From contig JAPKDJ010000016.1 in NCBI GenBank assembly GCA_026421245.1, positions 1 through 62,949 of the forward strand: a stretch of DNA of 62,949 nucleotides. Direction: 5' to 3'. Made by a program: the position numbers and the translations under genes. The notes beneath the pieces were generated by a model. That model was not told the DNA's origin and did not search any database. It saw only the letters and a program-made list of their open reading frames with translations. Shown here one piece after another: positions 50,234-59,303 of this stretch. The stretch is from Akkermansiaceae bacterium (GTDB taxonomy: Bacteria > Verrucomicrobiota > Verrucomicrobiia > Verrucomicrobiales > Akkermansiaceae). How positions within the stretch are numbered: the stretch's first letter is position 1; each line of letters begins with the position of its first letter.

Positions 50234-52807
50234 ATGAGTAGAATCGGGACCTTTATCATGAACAGAATTGGAGCATTGGGTGTCATCGCTGCTTGGTGTC
50301 TATTCGCCCCCGCTCCGTCATACAGCGCCACCCCCAGCCTTGCGGGGAGTTCTGCAAAGCAATTGCAATCAAGCGAACTGCCCCCCTTGGCCAAAGCGAG
50401 GGAAGTGGGACGTTCAAAGTCAGCCTTGTTGGCATCGGTATCGAGCAAAGAGGCTCCCGCGCCCGCTGGATCTCCGGCGGCCAATCTTGCCGACTTCAAA
50501 AAGCACGTCGCGCCGGTGCTCACCAAAACCTGCGTGGCGTGTCACGGTCCTAAAAAGGCCAAGGGCAAGTTCCGCATCGACACGCTGGATCCGGATCTCA
50601 TGCAAGGGGGCGATGTGGAATGGTGGCTGGAGGTTTCCGATGTCTTGAGCAACGGCGAAATGCCGCCTGAAGATGCCGAAGTCGAACTGGCGGATGTCGA
50701 CCTCAGCAAAATCATCGAATGGCTGGGGCCGGAAATTCAAAAGGCCTCGACGATGCGGCGCAACGAAGGGAGGCATTCGTCATTTCGTCGCATGGCGCGA
50801 TACGAATACAACCACGCACTCCAGGATCTGCTAGGCATCCGCTATTCCCTCGCCGGTCCCCTGCCTCCGGAAACCGCCTCCGAGGACGGTTTCAAGAATA
50901 GTTCTGAAATGCTGCAGATGTCGGCCATGCAATTCGAAATCTATCGTGAAATTGGCCTTAAAGCTCTCAAACATGTCACCGTGTCTGGCGACCGTCCCAA
51001 AATGGTTGTTTATCGCCTGCCAAGGCAGGAAGAGAAATTTTCGACAATTAACAATGACGATATTGGGGAGGTCCATCCAATCAACCAGAAGGCTAAGAAA
51101 GGTGAGGAAGCTGGAAAAGATGTCTCTTTAGACAAGAGACATCATTCGTTAAAATTGAATCTCAGCAATCACCTTCCTGATGAAGGAATCATGCGCGTTA
51201 CCATACGCGCCGGGCGATCGACCATGAACGCCGATGAATATGCAAGTCTGCGCTTAATCTTCAGTGCTCATACCAGCAACAACGCCAATTTTTCCCAAGT
51301 AATCAGTGCTCGTGATATTCCTGTCACGGCATCTGTCGACAAGCCGCAATTGATCCACTTTGATATTCCTCTCAGTGAAATTCAACGCAACCCATTCCGA
51401 AACAATAAGGAGAACTTCCCCAGGCGGGATGAGTTTTTAACCATTCAATATAATTCCAGCACACGCAACAAAGAGCCTCTCAGTGTTCTGGTAGATTTTA
51501 TCGAAATCAGCGCGCCATTCTATGAACAATGGCCGCCCAAAACCCATCGAGATATTTTCATCGAGAGCGAAAATAAAACGAATGAACAAGAATACGGCCG
51601 TGCAGTATTAACGAGATTCATGGAGCGTGCCTGGCGGCGTCCCGTCACCTCGCAGGAAGTGGATCCATTCGTGGTCCTGTTTTCCGAATATCGTCCCGAC
51701 TTTGCGAACTTCGAAGAGGCCATGTTGGAAGTGTTGGCAACAGTCCTGGCGGCACCAGAATTTCTCTACCTGTCCCCACAAATTTCCGCAAGTCAGTCGG
51801 AAAGCCCCAAAACCATCAGTGACGTGGAACTGGCCAGCCGGCTCTCGTTTTTTCTGTGGTCCAGCATTCCTGACGGGGAACTGTTAGAACTTTCCCGGAA
51901 GGGAACACTCAAAGATCCAACGGTTTTGACCGCTCAAGTCAAACGGATGCTGGCGGACTCTCGATCAAATCGACTCTCTCAAAATTTCGTTCGGCAATGG
52001 CTCGGGATAGATGGCCTCGATCGTGTCACTCATGTGAATGACAGTTCCCTGAAAGAAGCCATGCAGGAAGAGCCTCTTGCCTTTTTTAAGGAAGTTTTGA
52101 ATCACAACAACAGCATCATGGATTTCATTCACTCAGATTATGCTTTGATCAATGAACGCTTGGCCAGTCACTATAAAATTCCAGGTGTTTATGGCCCTCA
52201 TTTCCGCAAAGTACCGATCAAGCCCGAAACGAATCGTGGCGGAATTTTGACAGGCTCCGCAATCCTGACGATGAACTCTGACGGCAAAGACTCCCATCCT
52301 CTCAAACGCGGCGTTTGGATGCTGGAACGCGTCCTACATGATCCACCACCACCACCACCACCCAATGTCCCGGAAGTCGATCTGACTGATCCGAAGATTT
52401 TGGAAATGACGCTCAAAGAGCGCATCGCAGATCACCGAAATAAACCGGCCTGTCTTTCGTGCCATGCAAAAATTGATCCTTGGGGAGTTGCTTTTGAAAA
52501 TTACGACGCTTTGGGAGTCTACCGTACTAAAATTAAGAATAAGCCGGTGGATGCAACTTCCGCACTTTTCAACAAGCAGGAATTGGCGGGGATGGATGGC
52601 TTAAAGCGCTACCTGCTCACGGAACGGCAAGATCAATTTGCCAGAGCGATGGTTCATAAGATGACCGCATATGCCCTCGGTCGGCCATTGTCTTTTAGTG
52701 ATCATGCCGATATTGACAGCTTGGCTGTCCAATTTAGAAAAAAGGGGGATCGCCTGGGTGATTTAATACACATGATCATCAACAGCCGCATCTTTATCTC
52801 AAAGTAA
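50234..52807 (+). CDS. Secreted cytochrome of the DUF1587/DUF1592/DUF1588/DUF1585 type
   Basis: An 857-residue protein; a start at 50258 (MNRIGALGVIAAWCLFAPAP) would give a cleaner signal peptide. The haem site C100-V-A-C103-H104 is in the N-terminal cytochrome domain, with EMPPED as the Met motif. DUF1587 follows (RRMARYEYNHALQDLLGI, near 186), then DUF1595/DUF1592 (FMERAWRRPVTSQEVDPF; SRLSFFLWSSIPDGELLEL) from about 460. DUF1588 (GVWMLERVLHDPPPPPPPNV near 695) contains a second motif, CLSCH, and DUF1585 ends the chain. The polyproline run is a normal feature of DUF1588. It is 13 bases upstream of the DUF1552 gene. The function of the family is unknown. Confidence 0.92.
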   Translation: MSRIGTFIMNRIGALGVIAAWCLFAPAPSYSATPSLAGSSAKQLQSSELPPLAKAREVGRSKSALLASVSSKEAPAPAGSPAANLADFKKHVAPVLTKTCVACHGPKKAKGKFRIDTLDPDLMQGGDVEWWLEVSDVLSNGEMPPEDAEVELADVDLSKIIEWLGPEIQKASTMRRNEGRHSSFRRMARYEYNHALQDLLGIRYSLAGPLPPETASEDGFKNSSEMLQMSAMQFEIYREIGLKALKHVTVSGDRPKMVVYRLPRQEEKFSTINNDDIGEVHPINQKAKKGEEAGKDVSLDKRHHSLKLNLSNHLPDEGIMRVTIRAGRSTMNADEYASLRLIFSAHTSNNANFSQVISARDIPVTASVDKPQLIHFDIPLSEIQRNPFRNNKENFPRRDEFLTIQYNSSTRNKEPLSVLVDFIEISAPFYEQWPPKTHRDIFIESENKTNEQEYGRAVLTRFMERAWRRPVTSQEVDPFVVLFSEYRPDFANFEEAMLEVLATVLAAPEFLYLSPQISASQSESPKTISDVELASRLSFFLWSSIPDGELLELSRKGTLKDPTVLTAQVKRMLADSRSNRLSQNFVRQWLGIDGLDRVTHVNDSSLKEAMQEEPLAFFKEVLNHNNSIMDFIHSDYALINERLASHYKIPGVYGPHFRKVPIKPETNRGGILTGSAILTMNSDGKDSHPLKRGVWMLERVLHDPPPPPPPNVPEVDLTDPKILEMTLKERIADHRNKPACLSCHAKIDPWGVAFENYDALGVYRTKIKNKPVDATSALFNKQELAGMDGLKRYLLTERQDQFARAMVHKMTAYALGRPLSFSDHADIDSLAVQFRKKGDRLGDLIHMIINSRIFISK

Positions 52808-52820
52808 GAATCAGGAACTA

Positions 52821-54221
52821 ATGATGAACAACAAAGCAGAATCCTTGAATCGTAGAAAATTTCTTCATGGTGCAGGTGTCGCTCTTGCTCTGCCATGGTT
52901 CGAAACATTTGCGGCGAAAAATTCCAATCGAGACACGGCCCCAAAACGATTTGTCAGTATCTACCATCCTGATGGTGTCGGATTGCCGATCAAAGCGGAT
53001 CCGGCCTGGAAGGATTGGAGCTGGTTCCCCCGGGGCGGAGAGAAAGATTTCGAATTAACCAAAGTCCTCGATGTCCTCGAGCCTTTGCGTCGTGAAATCA
53101 CGATCTATTCAGGACTCTCGCACCCAGCTGCCAGAACCGTTCATGGCCATTCAAATGCCGATCAATATCTGACGGGTGCGGCGACGGGAGGCCACGGCCC
53201 CTATAAAAACTCTGTTTCTCTTGATCAGGTCTATGCGGCGCACGCGGGAGAGTTCACCCGCCATTCTTCGCTGGTGATGTCAACCAATGGGGGAGTGGGG
53301 GGCCCTCGTGGTGCCCAGACTCAGTCCTACAATCGTGAAGGACGGCCAATCCCAGCCTTAAATAATCCGAAGCAGATCTTCGACATGCTTTTCGTGACCA
53401 GCGGTAAGGATGCTGCCGCAAAACTGGCAAGAAGTAAAAGTGCGCTGGACCTTCTCATTGCCAATACGCGCTCATTAGGGCGAAGGCTTTCCCGGCATGA
53501 TCAGGAAACGCTCCAGCAGTATCTTGATGCCGTTCGCGATACAGAAGTAAAGTTGGCGAAAGCCCGGAAGTGGATTGATGCACCTGTTCCAAAGATCGAT
53601 ACCCGGAATTTAACCTTAGATGCAGATCCAAAAGAGGCGCGGCTTTACTTCCAGACCATGTATGAACTGATCTATCTTTCCTTCCTCAGTGATTCAACTC
53701 GCGTGGCGACCTTTCAGTTGGGTCGAGAGAATGGTGGTGGCACACACAACCTGCTTTCAAAGGCGGTTGGACTCGGAAATGCCCACGCCCTGACTCATGC
53801 GGTCAAAAAGCCAAAGGGTTGGGAAAACCTCGGCACCTATAATCGCTATCAAGCGGAGGAATTTGGCCGTTTCGTGCAGAAGCTCAAGGACACCTCAGAG
53901 CCGAGCGGCCAGGGAAACTTGCTGGACAACACCTTTGCGATGCATGGTTCCGCTTCCAGCAGCTTCCACCTCTCTCGCAATTATCCGATCATCTCTGCCG
54001 GCGGTAAGAATCTCGGCTTCGAAAATGGCCGTTATCTCAAGTTTGGCGAAGGCAATGAAGATAACCAGGCCGGTGCCGGGATCGTGACCGACCGCGGATG
54101 GCAAGGCCAAGTCGAGGCTGAAGAACTCCCATTGTCCCACCTCTTTGTCACCGTCTTGCAAAGACTCGGCGTCGAGGCGGAATCGTTCGGTGGGATCACG
54201 GGGACGCTGAGAAAAGTGTAA
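52821..54221 (+). CDS. Tat-exported DUF1552 protein, partner of the DUF1592 cytochrome
   Basis: A 466-residue protein with a twin-arginine signal (NRRKFLHGAGVALALPWFET). DUF1552 features include VSIYHPDGVGLP near residue 46, SGLSHPAARTVHGHSNADQY near 97, and GRENGGGTHNLLSKAVG near 299, in place of the DUF1501 pattern. DUF1552 is the usual neighbour of DUF1592 cytochromes and is thought to share the alkaline-phosphatase-like superfamily with DUF1501. The 13-base gap to the cytochrome gene indicates co-expression. Codon use in this pair is less C-biased (more A/T-ending codons) than in the two earlier pairs, which may mean a different history. Confidence 0.9.
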   Translation: MMNNKAESLNRRKFLHGAGVALALPWFETFAAKNSNRDTAPKRFVSIYHPDGVGLPIKADPAWKDWSWFPRGGEKDFELTKVLDVLEPLRREITIYSGLSHPAARTVHGHSNADQYLTGAATGGHGPYKNSVSLDQVYAAHAGEFTRHSSLVMSTNGGVGGPRGAQTQSYNREGRPIPALNNPKQIFDMLFVTSGKDAAAKLARSKSALDLLIANTRSLGRRLSRHDQETLQQYLDAVRDTEVKLAKARKWIDAPVPKIDTRNLTLDADPKEARLYFQTMYELIYLSFLSDSTRVATFQLGRENGGGTHNLLSKAVGLGNAHALTHAVKKPKGWENLGTYNRYQAEEFGRFVQKLKDTSEPSGQGNLLDNTFAMHGSASSSFHLSRNYPIISAGGKNLGFENGRYLKFGEGNEDNQAGAGIVTDRGWQGQVEAEELPLSHLFVTVLQRLGVEAESFGGITGTLRKV

Positions 54222-54417
54222 AGTTGATTAAGGATGTCTTGGAAAGTCATCCTGGTCGGAATCGTGCCGGATTATTCCCTGGCCACTTCAAATTTCAAGT
54301 GAGACGGGAGAGGCCTCGCTGGCGCGGCGGGCTCTACAAGTCCCTTCACGGACCATTCGGGACAAGGTCAGTCTCGATGCTTGTCGGTCACGAGTGGCCC
54401 GCTAACTTGGCAAGACA

Positions 54418-55236
54418 ATGAAATTAGGGATGGTCGTGGGGGTCGCCGCATTCTCTCTCGGAACATGGCACTCGGCTGGAGAGGAAAAGCCGTGGTTCGT
54501 GGACCGAAATCTGGTCTATGAACAAGGGAGTGCGTTGAGTCAGGAATACCTAAAAAAGCATGCGCCGGAGTTTCCCGAGATGTTGGAAGCCATCATGCCT
54601 TGGGTCGTGCGGATCGAAGTGCGACATTCGTATGTGAAGAATGGCTATCGCTCGAATCACGGCACGGGGATCATTCTGAATAGCGGACGGGTCCTCACTG
54701 CGAAACATGTCCTGAATGAGAACGCCCCGGAGGGGGGAAAGAAGATCCTCCTCACCATGACGGACGGTCGGGTTTTACCTGCAGAGATCATGAAGGAGGG
54801 GGGGAAGGATTGGGCCATTCTGCGACTCACCAGGGAAGAGAGTCAGGAGGCGGCGATCAAATCACCCGTGGTGATGGGGAACGCGACGGCGAAGGAGACT
54901 GCAGTATTTCTTGGCTATCCTGCGCGATTGGGGCTCGACGAAAAAGGGAAAGTGCAGTCCTTTCATAAAGGCGATGGGCCGAAAGGGATTCCTGTGAGCA
55001 AACTCTCGCCGCTCTTAGTGGTCGCCACCGTTTCCGATCCGGAAGCGATGACTCTCAAGCCGCAGGCAGGCTTTCCCCCGGTCGGCGGGATGAGTGGCGG
55101 GCCAATTCTGAACGCCGAAGGGAAAGTGATTGGAGTGCAGAACTCCGTTTCCAAGACTACCGAGGACTCCACCGGAAAGGTGCTCTACTACACGATCAAT
55201 GCAACGCAGACCGGTGAGGTGGCGGGAGATCGATAG
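54418..55236 (+). CDS. Exported trypsin-like serine protease
   Basis: A 272-residue protein with a short signal peptide (MKLGMVVGVAAFSLGTWHSA). The chymotrypsin-fold triad is readable: H97 in VLTAKHVLN, D131 in GGKDWAILRL and S226 in GGMSGGPIL, with the oxyanion glycine before it. There is no PDZ domain, unlike HtrA/DegP, so it is a free-standing S1-type protease. It probably cleaves proteins in the periplasm or outside the cell. It follows the DUF1552 gene on the same strand after about 196 bases and may be separately transcribed. Confidence 0.85.
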   Translation: MKLGMVVGVAAFSLGTWHSAGEEKPWFVDRNLVYEQGSALSQEYLKKHAPEFPEMLEAIMPWVVRIEVRHSYVKNGYRSNHGTGIILNSGRVLTAKHVLNENAPEGGKKILLTMTDGRVLPAEIMKEGGKDWAILRLTREESQEAAIKSPVVMGNATAKETAVFLGYPARLGLDEKGKVQSFHKGDGPKGIPVSKLSPLLVVATVSDPEAMTLKPQAGFPPVGGMSGGPILNAEGKVIGVQNSVSKTTEDSTGKVLYYTINATQTGEVAGDR

Positions 55237-55634
55237 ATCGGATCCGTCCCTTGATTGTTCTGGCTGGTTGAGCGCGATCAGGATTTCGGTAACCATCCAA
55301 GCGCAACAAGGAAGGCCTCGCGATCATCCCACGTTCGGCAAAGTGCCGCACCTGCGATTCGAACTGGGCAGGCGCCTTTCCCACCAAAGATCCACAACTT
55401 CATTTCAACCTCGTCAAACGTGCTCCGTATTCGAGGAGGAAGGAGGGGGCACACCCCTTGTATCCACAAGAATTTCAAGGGCTCCTTTTCAAAATATGCC
55501 TGGCATACTTTTCTGGCTAGTCCAGCGGCTCACCGGCAGCACGTTCGGTTACTCCCACGATTTGGATGGATGAAAACCCGGCATGGAATCCGAGCAAGAT
55601 TCAGCCTGCTTTCACCTGACAAAGCCCTGGCTAT
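55237..55634. other. 398-base gap between convergent genes, nothing recognised
   Basis: The stretch lies between the S1 protease and the convergent polysaccharide deacetylase. Frames on both strands are short and low in protein-like character. A GATTCGAAC motif near 55360 recalls a tRNA T-loop, but the flanking bases do not pair into an arm. No terminator hairpin is evident. Confidence 0.45.
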
Positions 55635-56537
55635 TTATTCCTCACTCTTCTGCTTCATCTTCTCCACTCGTTTACGAATGGGCGCGTAGGGGTCCGCCTT
55701 GTGCGGACGATTCTTGGGGTCGACGTATTTTGCGAGGTCACGCATGGCGATGACGGTGCATCCCTCGTCGCTGAGATACTGCATGTATTTTTCGAAGTCC
55801 TTGAGATCGGTGTTGACCCAAGGATGCTCGATGGCGGGGATGCCATGAAAGCAGAGAACTGCGATCTTTCCGTCCTTGGCCTGATCGACCGACCACACAA
55901 GATCCTCCATTTTCCAGTCGGGGCCGGCGTAGCCGGTGGTGGGGACGAGCAGGGGATCGTCGATCTTGGGATCGTAAGCGGGACCGCGCGCCCCGCTTCC
56001 CCCGTCCCGGTATTCGGGACCGACACCGCGCCGGGCGAAGAGGAAGCCGTGCTTCTCCAGCACGCGAACCGAAGCGAGATTGTCTCGGAATCCCGGGAAG
56101 CAAAAGGTCACCGGTTTGGCGATCCCGTGGTCGGAACAACGCTTGTCGATGTGGGTGAGGGAGGCGAGGAATTCTTCCTCATTCAAGCGCGTGACGTTTC
56201 TGTGGTGCTGGGTGTGGTTCCCGATCTCATATCCCATGTCGTGGAGCTTACGGATCTGTTTCCAGGAAACGTAGTGGTCCGGATTCTTGAGGAAGCCGAG
56301 TCCCTCCGTGATGTAAAAGGTGGCACCGAAGCCGTGCTTCTTGAGTACTTTCGGGACGTTGGTGAAGTCGGAAACATTGCCGTCGTCGAAGCTGAGAACG
56401 ATCAGTTTGTCAGGGATGGGAAGATATTTCGGTTTCGCTTTCTGTTCCGACTCCTTACCTCCAGATGAGGCGGTGAGAACAATGCAGGCCAAGGGGAGAA
56501 GCAGGGGAAGGATGAGGAGGTATCTCGCTTTCATCAT
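55635..56537 (-). CDS. Exported polysaccharide deacetylase family protein
   Basis: From the ATG at 56537 the product has 300 residues and begins with a hydrophobic signal (YLLILPLLLPLACIVLTASS). A longer frame to 56816 adds 93 residues that precede the signal and lack conservation, so it is rejected. The NodB-like catalytic motifs are LSFDDGN (D51, D52) and EIGNHTQHHRN (H108, H112), and the last His is in IAVLCFHGI. This metal-dependent enzyme class removes N- or O-acetyl groups from chitin, peptidoglycan or other glycans. The gene is divergent from the DUF1080 gene at 56912. Confidence 0.88.
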   Translation of the reverse strand: MMKARYLLILPLLLPLACIVLTASSGGKESEQKAKPKYLPIPDKLIVLSFDDGNVSDFTNVPKVLKKHGFGATFYITEGLGFLKNPDHYVSWKQIRKLHDMGYEIGNHTQHHRNVTRLNEEEFLASLTHIDKRCSDHGIAKPVTFCFPGFRDNLASVRVLEKHGFLFARRGVGPEYRDGGSGARGPAYDPKIDDPLLVPTTGYAGPDWKMEDLVWSVDQAKDGKIAVLCFHGIPAIEHPWVNTDLKDFEKYMQYLSDEGCTVIAMRDLAKYVDPKNRPHKADPYAPIRKRVEKMKQKSEE

Positions 56538-56911
56538 GATTGGGCCATTGTATGGGGAAGGCACGAAAAGGCAATCCCGTGAATGCCCTCGGGATAGGGT
56601 TGGAGATACGCCCGCTTTTTTGACCCCCAAAAAAAACTCCCTTTCTCCCCTCTCTTCAACGAAAAAGAAAATTCCTAGCAATAAGTGATCAAAGAATCTG
56701 GGATCCCGGAGTGATGGATGTTCACCCCGGCGATGAGGCCTGTCATCGTTTTTGTTGCGGCGGTTGGGCCCTCCTTGAATGACTCGAGTCGTGAGGCCCG
56801 AAAAGGGCGCTCGCATCGCTTCCGGGGTTGACGAGGAGAGATGGACCCGGGTCCTGAATCATCATTCTCGTCTGGCATTTATGATCGGAGCGGCTCATAA
56901 GGAGGTCACTG
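56538..56911. other. 374-base divergent intergenic region
   Basis: No convincing gene lies here. It carries the leader of the deacetylase gene on one side and a strong ribosome binding site (AAGGAGG, 56899-56905) seven bases before the DUF1080 start on the other. An A/C-rich run is seen at 56618-56640. Promoters for both genes are expected here. Confidence 0.5.
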
Positions 56912-57625
56912 ATGAATAGGAAAAACTCATGGATCTTTTTGGCGACCCTCTGCCTGTGCGGATTGACGACAGCAGAGGAATCGAATGACGGCTTTGCCCC
57001 GCTGTTCGATGGGAATTCGCTAACTGGCTGGCGTGAAGCTCCGAAGGGTAAGGTCACGGCGTGGTCGGTGAAGGACGGAGTGATCCGCGGAGAAGGAAAA
57101 GAGAATCGCCAAGTTTACTTGATCTATACCGGCGATGAGGCCTTGGCGGACTTTGAGTTGAAGTTCAGCTACCGCATGTTGACGAAGGGGAATACCGGCG
57201 TGGAAACACGTGCCAGGGTGGACAAGACCGAAAAGCGTGGCTTTGAAGGTTACCACGCCGATCTCGGGCATGTCGGAATTGGCGACGGAGTGCTGGGCGC
57301 CTGGGATTTCCACTTCGGAAAGAACACACGAAAAGAGTTTCCATGCAAGAGGGGAACCCGGCTCGTGATTGATGAAAAGGGCGAAGGTCACCACAGCAAG
57401 ATCAAGAATGCCGTGCAGGTGGAGGAGATCAAAAAGGGCGATTGGAACACCTGCCGGATCGTGGCCCAGGGGAATCACTTCCAGTTCTTCATCAATGGGA
57501 AACTTTCATCCGAGTTCACCGACAAACTGAACGGCAAACAACTCAGCAAGGGATTCATCGGACTCCAATTACATGACAAGGGGATGATTGTGGAATTCAA
57601 AGATCTATTCCTCAAGAAAGGATGA
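56912..57625 (+). CDS. Secreted DUF1080 protein
   Basis: A 237-residue protein with signal peptide ending near residue 21 (CGLTTAEES). The DUF1080 fold starts with GFAPLFDGNSLTGWREAP and contains LIYTGDEALADFELKFSYR, the GNTGVETRARVDKT segment in the sugar-binding position, YHADLGHVGIGDGVLGAWD, and the end GFIGLQLHDKGMIVEFKDLF. The canonical order of strands supports a carbohydrate-binding or hydrolase role. It follows a perfect Shine-Dalgarno (AAGGAGG), unlike most genes here, which have weak ones. The next gene, an esterase, follows after 104 bases on the same strand. Confidence 0.88.
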   Translation: MNRKNSWIFLATLCLCGLTTAEESNDGFAPLFDGNSLTGWREAPKGKVTAWSVKDGVIRGEGKENRQVYLIYTGDEALADFELKFSYRMLTKGNTGVETRARVDKTEKRGFEGYHADLGHVGIGDGVLGAWDFHFGKNTRKEFPCKRGTRLVIDEKGEGHHSKIKNAVQVEEIKKGDWNTCRIVAQGNHFQFFINGKLSSEFTDKLNGKQLSKGFIGLQLHDKGMIVEFKDLFLKKG

Positions 57626-57729
57626 GGGTTCCCTCGGCCAATCAGCGAGCACTAGAGGGAACAGGCAAGTGATCGCCCAAGCACTCCCACTGGAAACTCT
57701 CCTCTCAACCAACCCTAAAAGAAATCACC

Positions 57730-58653
57730 ATGAAACGCCCTCTTCTTACTCTTCTCGGCCTCGCAATTGGAACTCTGGATCTCGCCGCCTCTCCCCCGTC
57801 GGGACCCGTGAAGGTGTTCATTCTTGCCGGGCAGTCGAACATGGAAGGCGCGGGAAAAATCGAGGGTGATCCGAATCGAAACAGCGGAAAGGGAAGCCTC
57901 AGTCATCTCGCCGGAAATTTGGAAAAGTACAAGCACCTTAGAGACAAGGAGGGCAACTGGAGCGAGCGTGACGACGTGTTGATCTGGTATCTTGAGCGCA
58001 AGGGAAAGCTTGCTCCGGGCTTCGGAGCAAGACCCAGCGCGATCGGTCCCGAGTACGCATTCGGCCATGTCATGGGCAACGCGATCGAGGAACCGGTTCT
58101 TCTCATCAAGACCGCGTGGGGAGGCAAGAGCCTCGCCAAGGATTTCCGCCCGCCGAGTTCGGGCGGGGAGCTTGGTCCTTATTACAAGGAGATGCTCGTG
58201 CACGTGAAGGGCGTGCTCGGCAACCTCGGAAAACACTTTCCCGGGTTGAAGGGACGGGATCATGAACTGGTGGGGTTTGGATGGCACCAGGGATGGAACG
58301 ACGGTTGCGGAATGCCCGCGACGCTTGAGTATGAGAAGAACCTCGCCAACTTCATCCGCGACGTGCGCAAGGAACTCGGCGTCAAAAATCTTCCCTTCGT
58401 GATCGCGGACAGCGGCTTTGGCGGAGTGAACCAAAAAGTTGACCGCCGCCTCCTGATCCGCAAGGCCCAGGCCGCTCCGGAGGCCTACTCCGAATTCAAG
58501 GGCAACGTCGACTGCGTCCAGACCGCCGGTTTCTTCCGTCCCGCCGACGAGTCCCCTTCCCGGCAAGGCTATCACTGGAATGGCAACGCCGAGACCTACT
58601 ATCTGATCGGGGAAGCCATGGGAGAGGCCATGAAGAAGCTCCGCGATCAGTAG
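57730..58653 (+). CDS. SASA-family (sialate O-acetylesterase-like) carbohydrate esterase
   Basis: A 307-residue exported SGNH-type esterase with signal peptide ending near residue 20 (LDLAAS). The nucleophile block is VFILAGQSNMEGAGK (Ser in GQSN, near residue 36). LIKTAWGGKSLAKDF near 124 and the catalytic-acid/His region GFGWHQGWNDG near 182 match the SASA (former DUF303) family. It should remove acetyl groups from plant- or algal-type polysaccharides outside the cytoplasm. It is preceded by a purine-rich segment (AAAAGAAATCACC) and sits downstream of a DUF1080 gene, and upstream of a dead sulfatase, as expected of a glycan-degradation cluster. Confidence 0.85.
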   Translation: MKRPLLTLLGLAIGTLDLAASPPSGPVKVFILAGQSNMEGAGKIEGDPNRNSGKGSLSHLAGNLEKYKHLRDKEGNWSERDDVLIWYLERKGKLAPGFGARPSAIGPEYAFGHVMGNAIEEPVLLIKTAWGGKSLAKDFRPPSSGGELGPYYKEMLVHVKGVLGNLGKHFPGLKGRDHELVGFGWHQGWNDGCGMPATLEYEKNLANFIRDVRKELGVKNLPFVIADSGFGGVNQKVDRRLLIRKAQAAPEAYSEFKGNVDCVQTAGFFRPADESPSRQGYHWNGNAETYYLIGEAMGEAMKKLRDQ

Positions 58654-58749
58654 TTTCCGGAGATGGCGGCAGGAACGCCTGAATATCCTAGCAGGATTAG
58701 CGCCACCGCGCTCCTCGCCTTTGGGGGCGCGCCCTCGATCTTTGTAGAG

Positions 58750-59262
58750 CCCGGCCCAACATCCTCTTCTGCTTCTGCATCTCCGGTGATCAATCCTACG
58801 AGCTCACGGTGCAAACGGTAACCCGATCGTCAAGACGCCGGGGATTGATCGGATCGCAAAGGAAATCCTGCGCTTTGTTCGCGCTTTCTATGATGCACCC
58901 ACCTGCGGCCCATCGCGGACTGCCATCCTGACCGGCCAGCCGATCTGGCGGTTGGAAGAGGCGGATCAGTTGGGCAACACGATCGTGGCGATCACGGCAT
59001 GCCGTTCCCCCGTCCCAAAGGCCAGCCTTTACGATACGGGTTCACAGTTTGATTGGAAAATTCCAAGGTGAGAAAATCGGAAGGCGGCTTTCATCGCGAT
59101 GGAATACCACGACGGATGCCAGAAAGAGAGAAAAGGGTATCCCTATCACACCATCCGGACCGAAGGTCCTCTTTACATCGGCAACTTCGAATCCACACGG
59201 TGGCCTTCAGGATCGCCAAATACATTGGTGAACGCCATTCACCCCCGGCATATTTTTTGCCG
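58750..59262 (+). pseudogene. Decayed sulfatase gene
   Basis: Short sulfatase pieces appear in order but in different frames: RPNILFCF and DQSYE near 58757-58800; NGNPIVKTPGIDRIAKE, FYDAPTCGPSRTAILTGQ (the formylglycine motif C-x-P-x-R) near 58820-58940; DHGMPFPRPK near 58993; and YHTIRTEGPLYIGNFESTRW near 59139-59205, typical of the C-terminal half. The part between the active-site segment and the DHGMPF segment, normally over 150 residues, has been deleted. With several frameshifts it cannot be functional. It extends the glycan-degradation cluster (deacetylase, DUF1080, esterase). The gap is otherwise empty. Confidence 0.8.
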
Positions 59263-59303
59263 GAGATGCCCGTCGCTTACCATTGAGAAAGAGTAGTCCG
59301 TCG

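Noticed and set aside
52336..52362. CCA-repeat microsatellite that might cause phase variation
   Set aside because: It encodes the polyproline segment (DPPPPPPPNVP) that is a regular feature of DUF1588 domains, and changes in a triplet repeat would not shift the frame.
55330..55375. tRNA-like GATTCGAAC motif
   Set aside because: The flanking bases do not form a five-base T-arm and no acceptor or anticodon arm can be folded on either strand.
56538..56816. N-terminal extension of the polysaccharide deacetylase by 93 residues
   Set aside because: The added part lies before a normal signal peptide, has no recognisable domain and reads through typical intergenic sequence.
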